From positions 1 to 14,688 of the forward strand of contig JAZNPP010000033.1 in NCBI GenBank assembly GCA_045589695.1: a stretch of 14,688 nucleotides of DNA, read 5' to 3'. The position numbers were made by a program, and so were the translations under genes. The stretch is from HGM04593 sp045589695. Lineage in GTDB: Bacteria; Bacteroidota; Bacteroidia; Bacteroidales; Bacteroidaceae. Every line of letters starts with the position of its first letter. Position 1 is the stretch's first letter. Positions 14,308-14,688 of this stretch are shown in pieces. The notes beneath the pieces are model-generated. The model had not been told where the DNA came from and ran no database searches. It saw only the letters and a program-made list of their open reading frames with translations.

Positions 14308-14688
14308 TTATTCAGCCTCAGCAACTACGTTGTAAGCTATCTTAACAGCAACCTCCTTGTGGAGTTTTACAGTAGCTGTGTAAGCGCCAATTTCCTTAGC
14401 GGCCTCAACAGCTATAATCTTACGGTCAATCTCGAAGCCAAGCTTAGCGAGTTCTTCCGCTATCTGAATAGCGCCTACTGAACCGTAGATAGCGCCTGTA
14501 GCGCTGACCTTAGTAGCGATAGTCAAAGAAACGCCCTCCAACTTCTTAGCAAGCTCCTCAGCGTCAGCCTTAATCTTAGCCAACTTGTGAGCGCGCTGCT
14601 TCAAGTTCTCTGCGAGTACCTTCTTTGCAGACTCTGTAGCGATAACAGCCTTGCCTGTAGGAATCAAATAATTACGGCCATAACCGTC
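14308..14688 (-). CDS. rplI: 50S ribosomal protein L9 (3' part; start outside window)
   Basis: Minus-strand gene cut by the window end: 126 residues and the stop codon are present, and about 20 N-terminal residues should lie beyond 14688. The visible part starts DGYGRNYLIPTGKAVIAT, the hallmark of the N-terminal L9 domain, continues through the long charged connecting helix (LKQRAHKLAKIKADAEELAKKLEG) and ends in the C-terminal domain (GSVGAIQIAEEL, DRKIIAVE, VKLHKEVAVKI). L9 binds 23S rRNA in the large subunit and affects frame maintenance. The reading frame is open to the edge; an internal TTG at 14667 is not the start. Confidence 0.97.
   Translation of the reverse strand, partial: DGYGRNYLIPTGKAVIATESAKKVLAENLKQRAHKLAKIKADAEELAKKLEGVSLTIATKVSATGAIYGSVGAIQIAEELAKLGFEIDRKIIAVEAAKEIGAYTATVKLHKEVAVKIAYNVVAEAE

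Overview
The window looks like chromosomal housekeeping DNA from a member of the Bacteroidota, most likely order Bacteroidales. Three things support this. The gene sets nusB-yajC-ybbR-coaE-DUF5606 and rplY-pth-S4 are typical of that group. Several promoters fit the Bacteroidetes sigma-ABfr pattern (TTTG or TTG, 19-20 bases, TAnnTTTG). One secreted protein ends in what looks like a type IX secretion (Por) sorting domain, and NusB has the long N-terminal extension seen in this phylum. A genus cannot be assigned from sequence alone; a Prevotellaceae-like or related gut or oral lineage is possible.

Layout. 1-2735: clpB on the plus strand, preceded by a 22-bp perfect inverted repeat and a small hairpin that pairs the clpB ribosome binding site, and followed by a terminator shared with the convergent genes. 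2756-6774: a minus-strand run nusB > yajC > ybbR-like > coaE > DUF5606 > DUF4923-like, with short gaps or an ATGA overlap and a second candidate promoter before DUF5606. 6775-7083: a divergent control region with a promoter for each side. 7084-9211: a DUF3276 (PUR-like) nucleic-acid-binding protein, a perfect 30-base palindrome, and a large acidic, tyrosine-rich secreted protein. 9220-10924: the rplY-pth-S4 translation operon from a near-consensus promoter. 11023-11203: tRNA-Arg(TCT) with its own promoter and a strong terminator, followed by about 395 bases without a convincing gene. 11599-14054: a bile acid:sodium symporter-family transporter, menG and menA, closely packed as one operon for late menaquinone synthesis. 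14308 to the end: the 3' part of rplI on the minus strand, with its terminator.

Functions. The genes serve protein quality control (ClpB), transcription antitermination (NusB), membrane protein export (YajC), coenzyme A synthesis (CoaE), translation (L25, peptidyl-tRNA hydrolase, the S4 protein, tRNA-Arg, L9) and respiratory quinone synthesis (MenG, MenA). Less understood parts are the DUF5606 and DUF4923-like proteins, the secreted repeat protein, and the transporter in the menaquinone operon.

I found no CRISPR array, intact insertion sequence, toxin-antitoxin pair, defence system or prophage gene. The observations most worth follow-up are the two nested structures before clpB, the pairing of a transporter with menG-menA, and the 30-base palindrome. 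All structure and promoter calls were made by eye.
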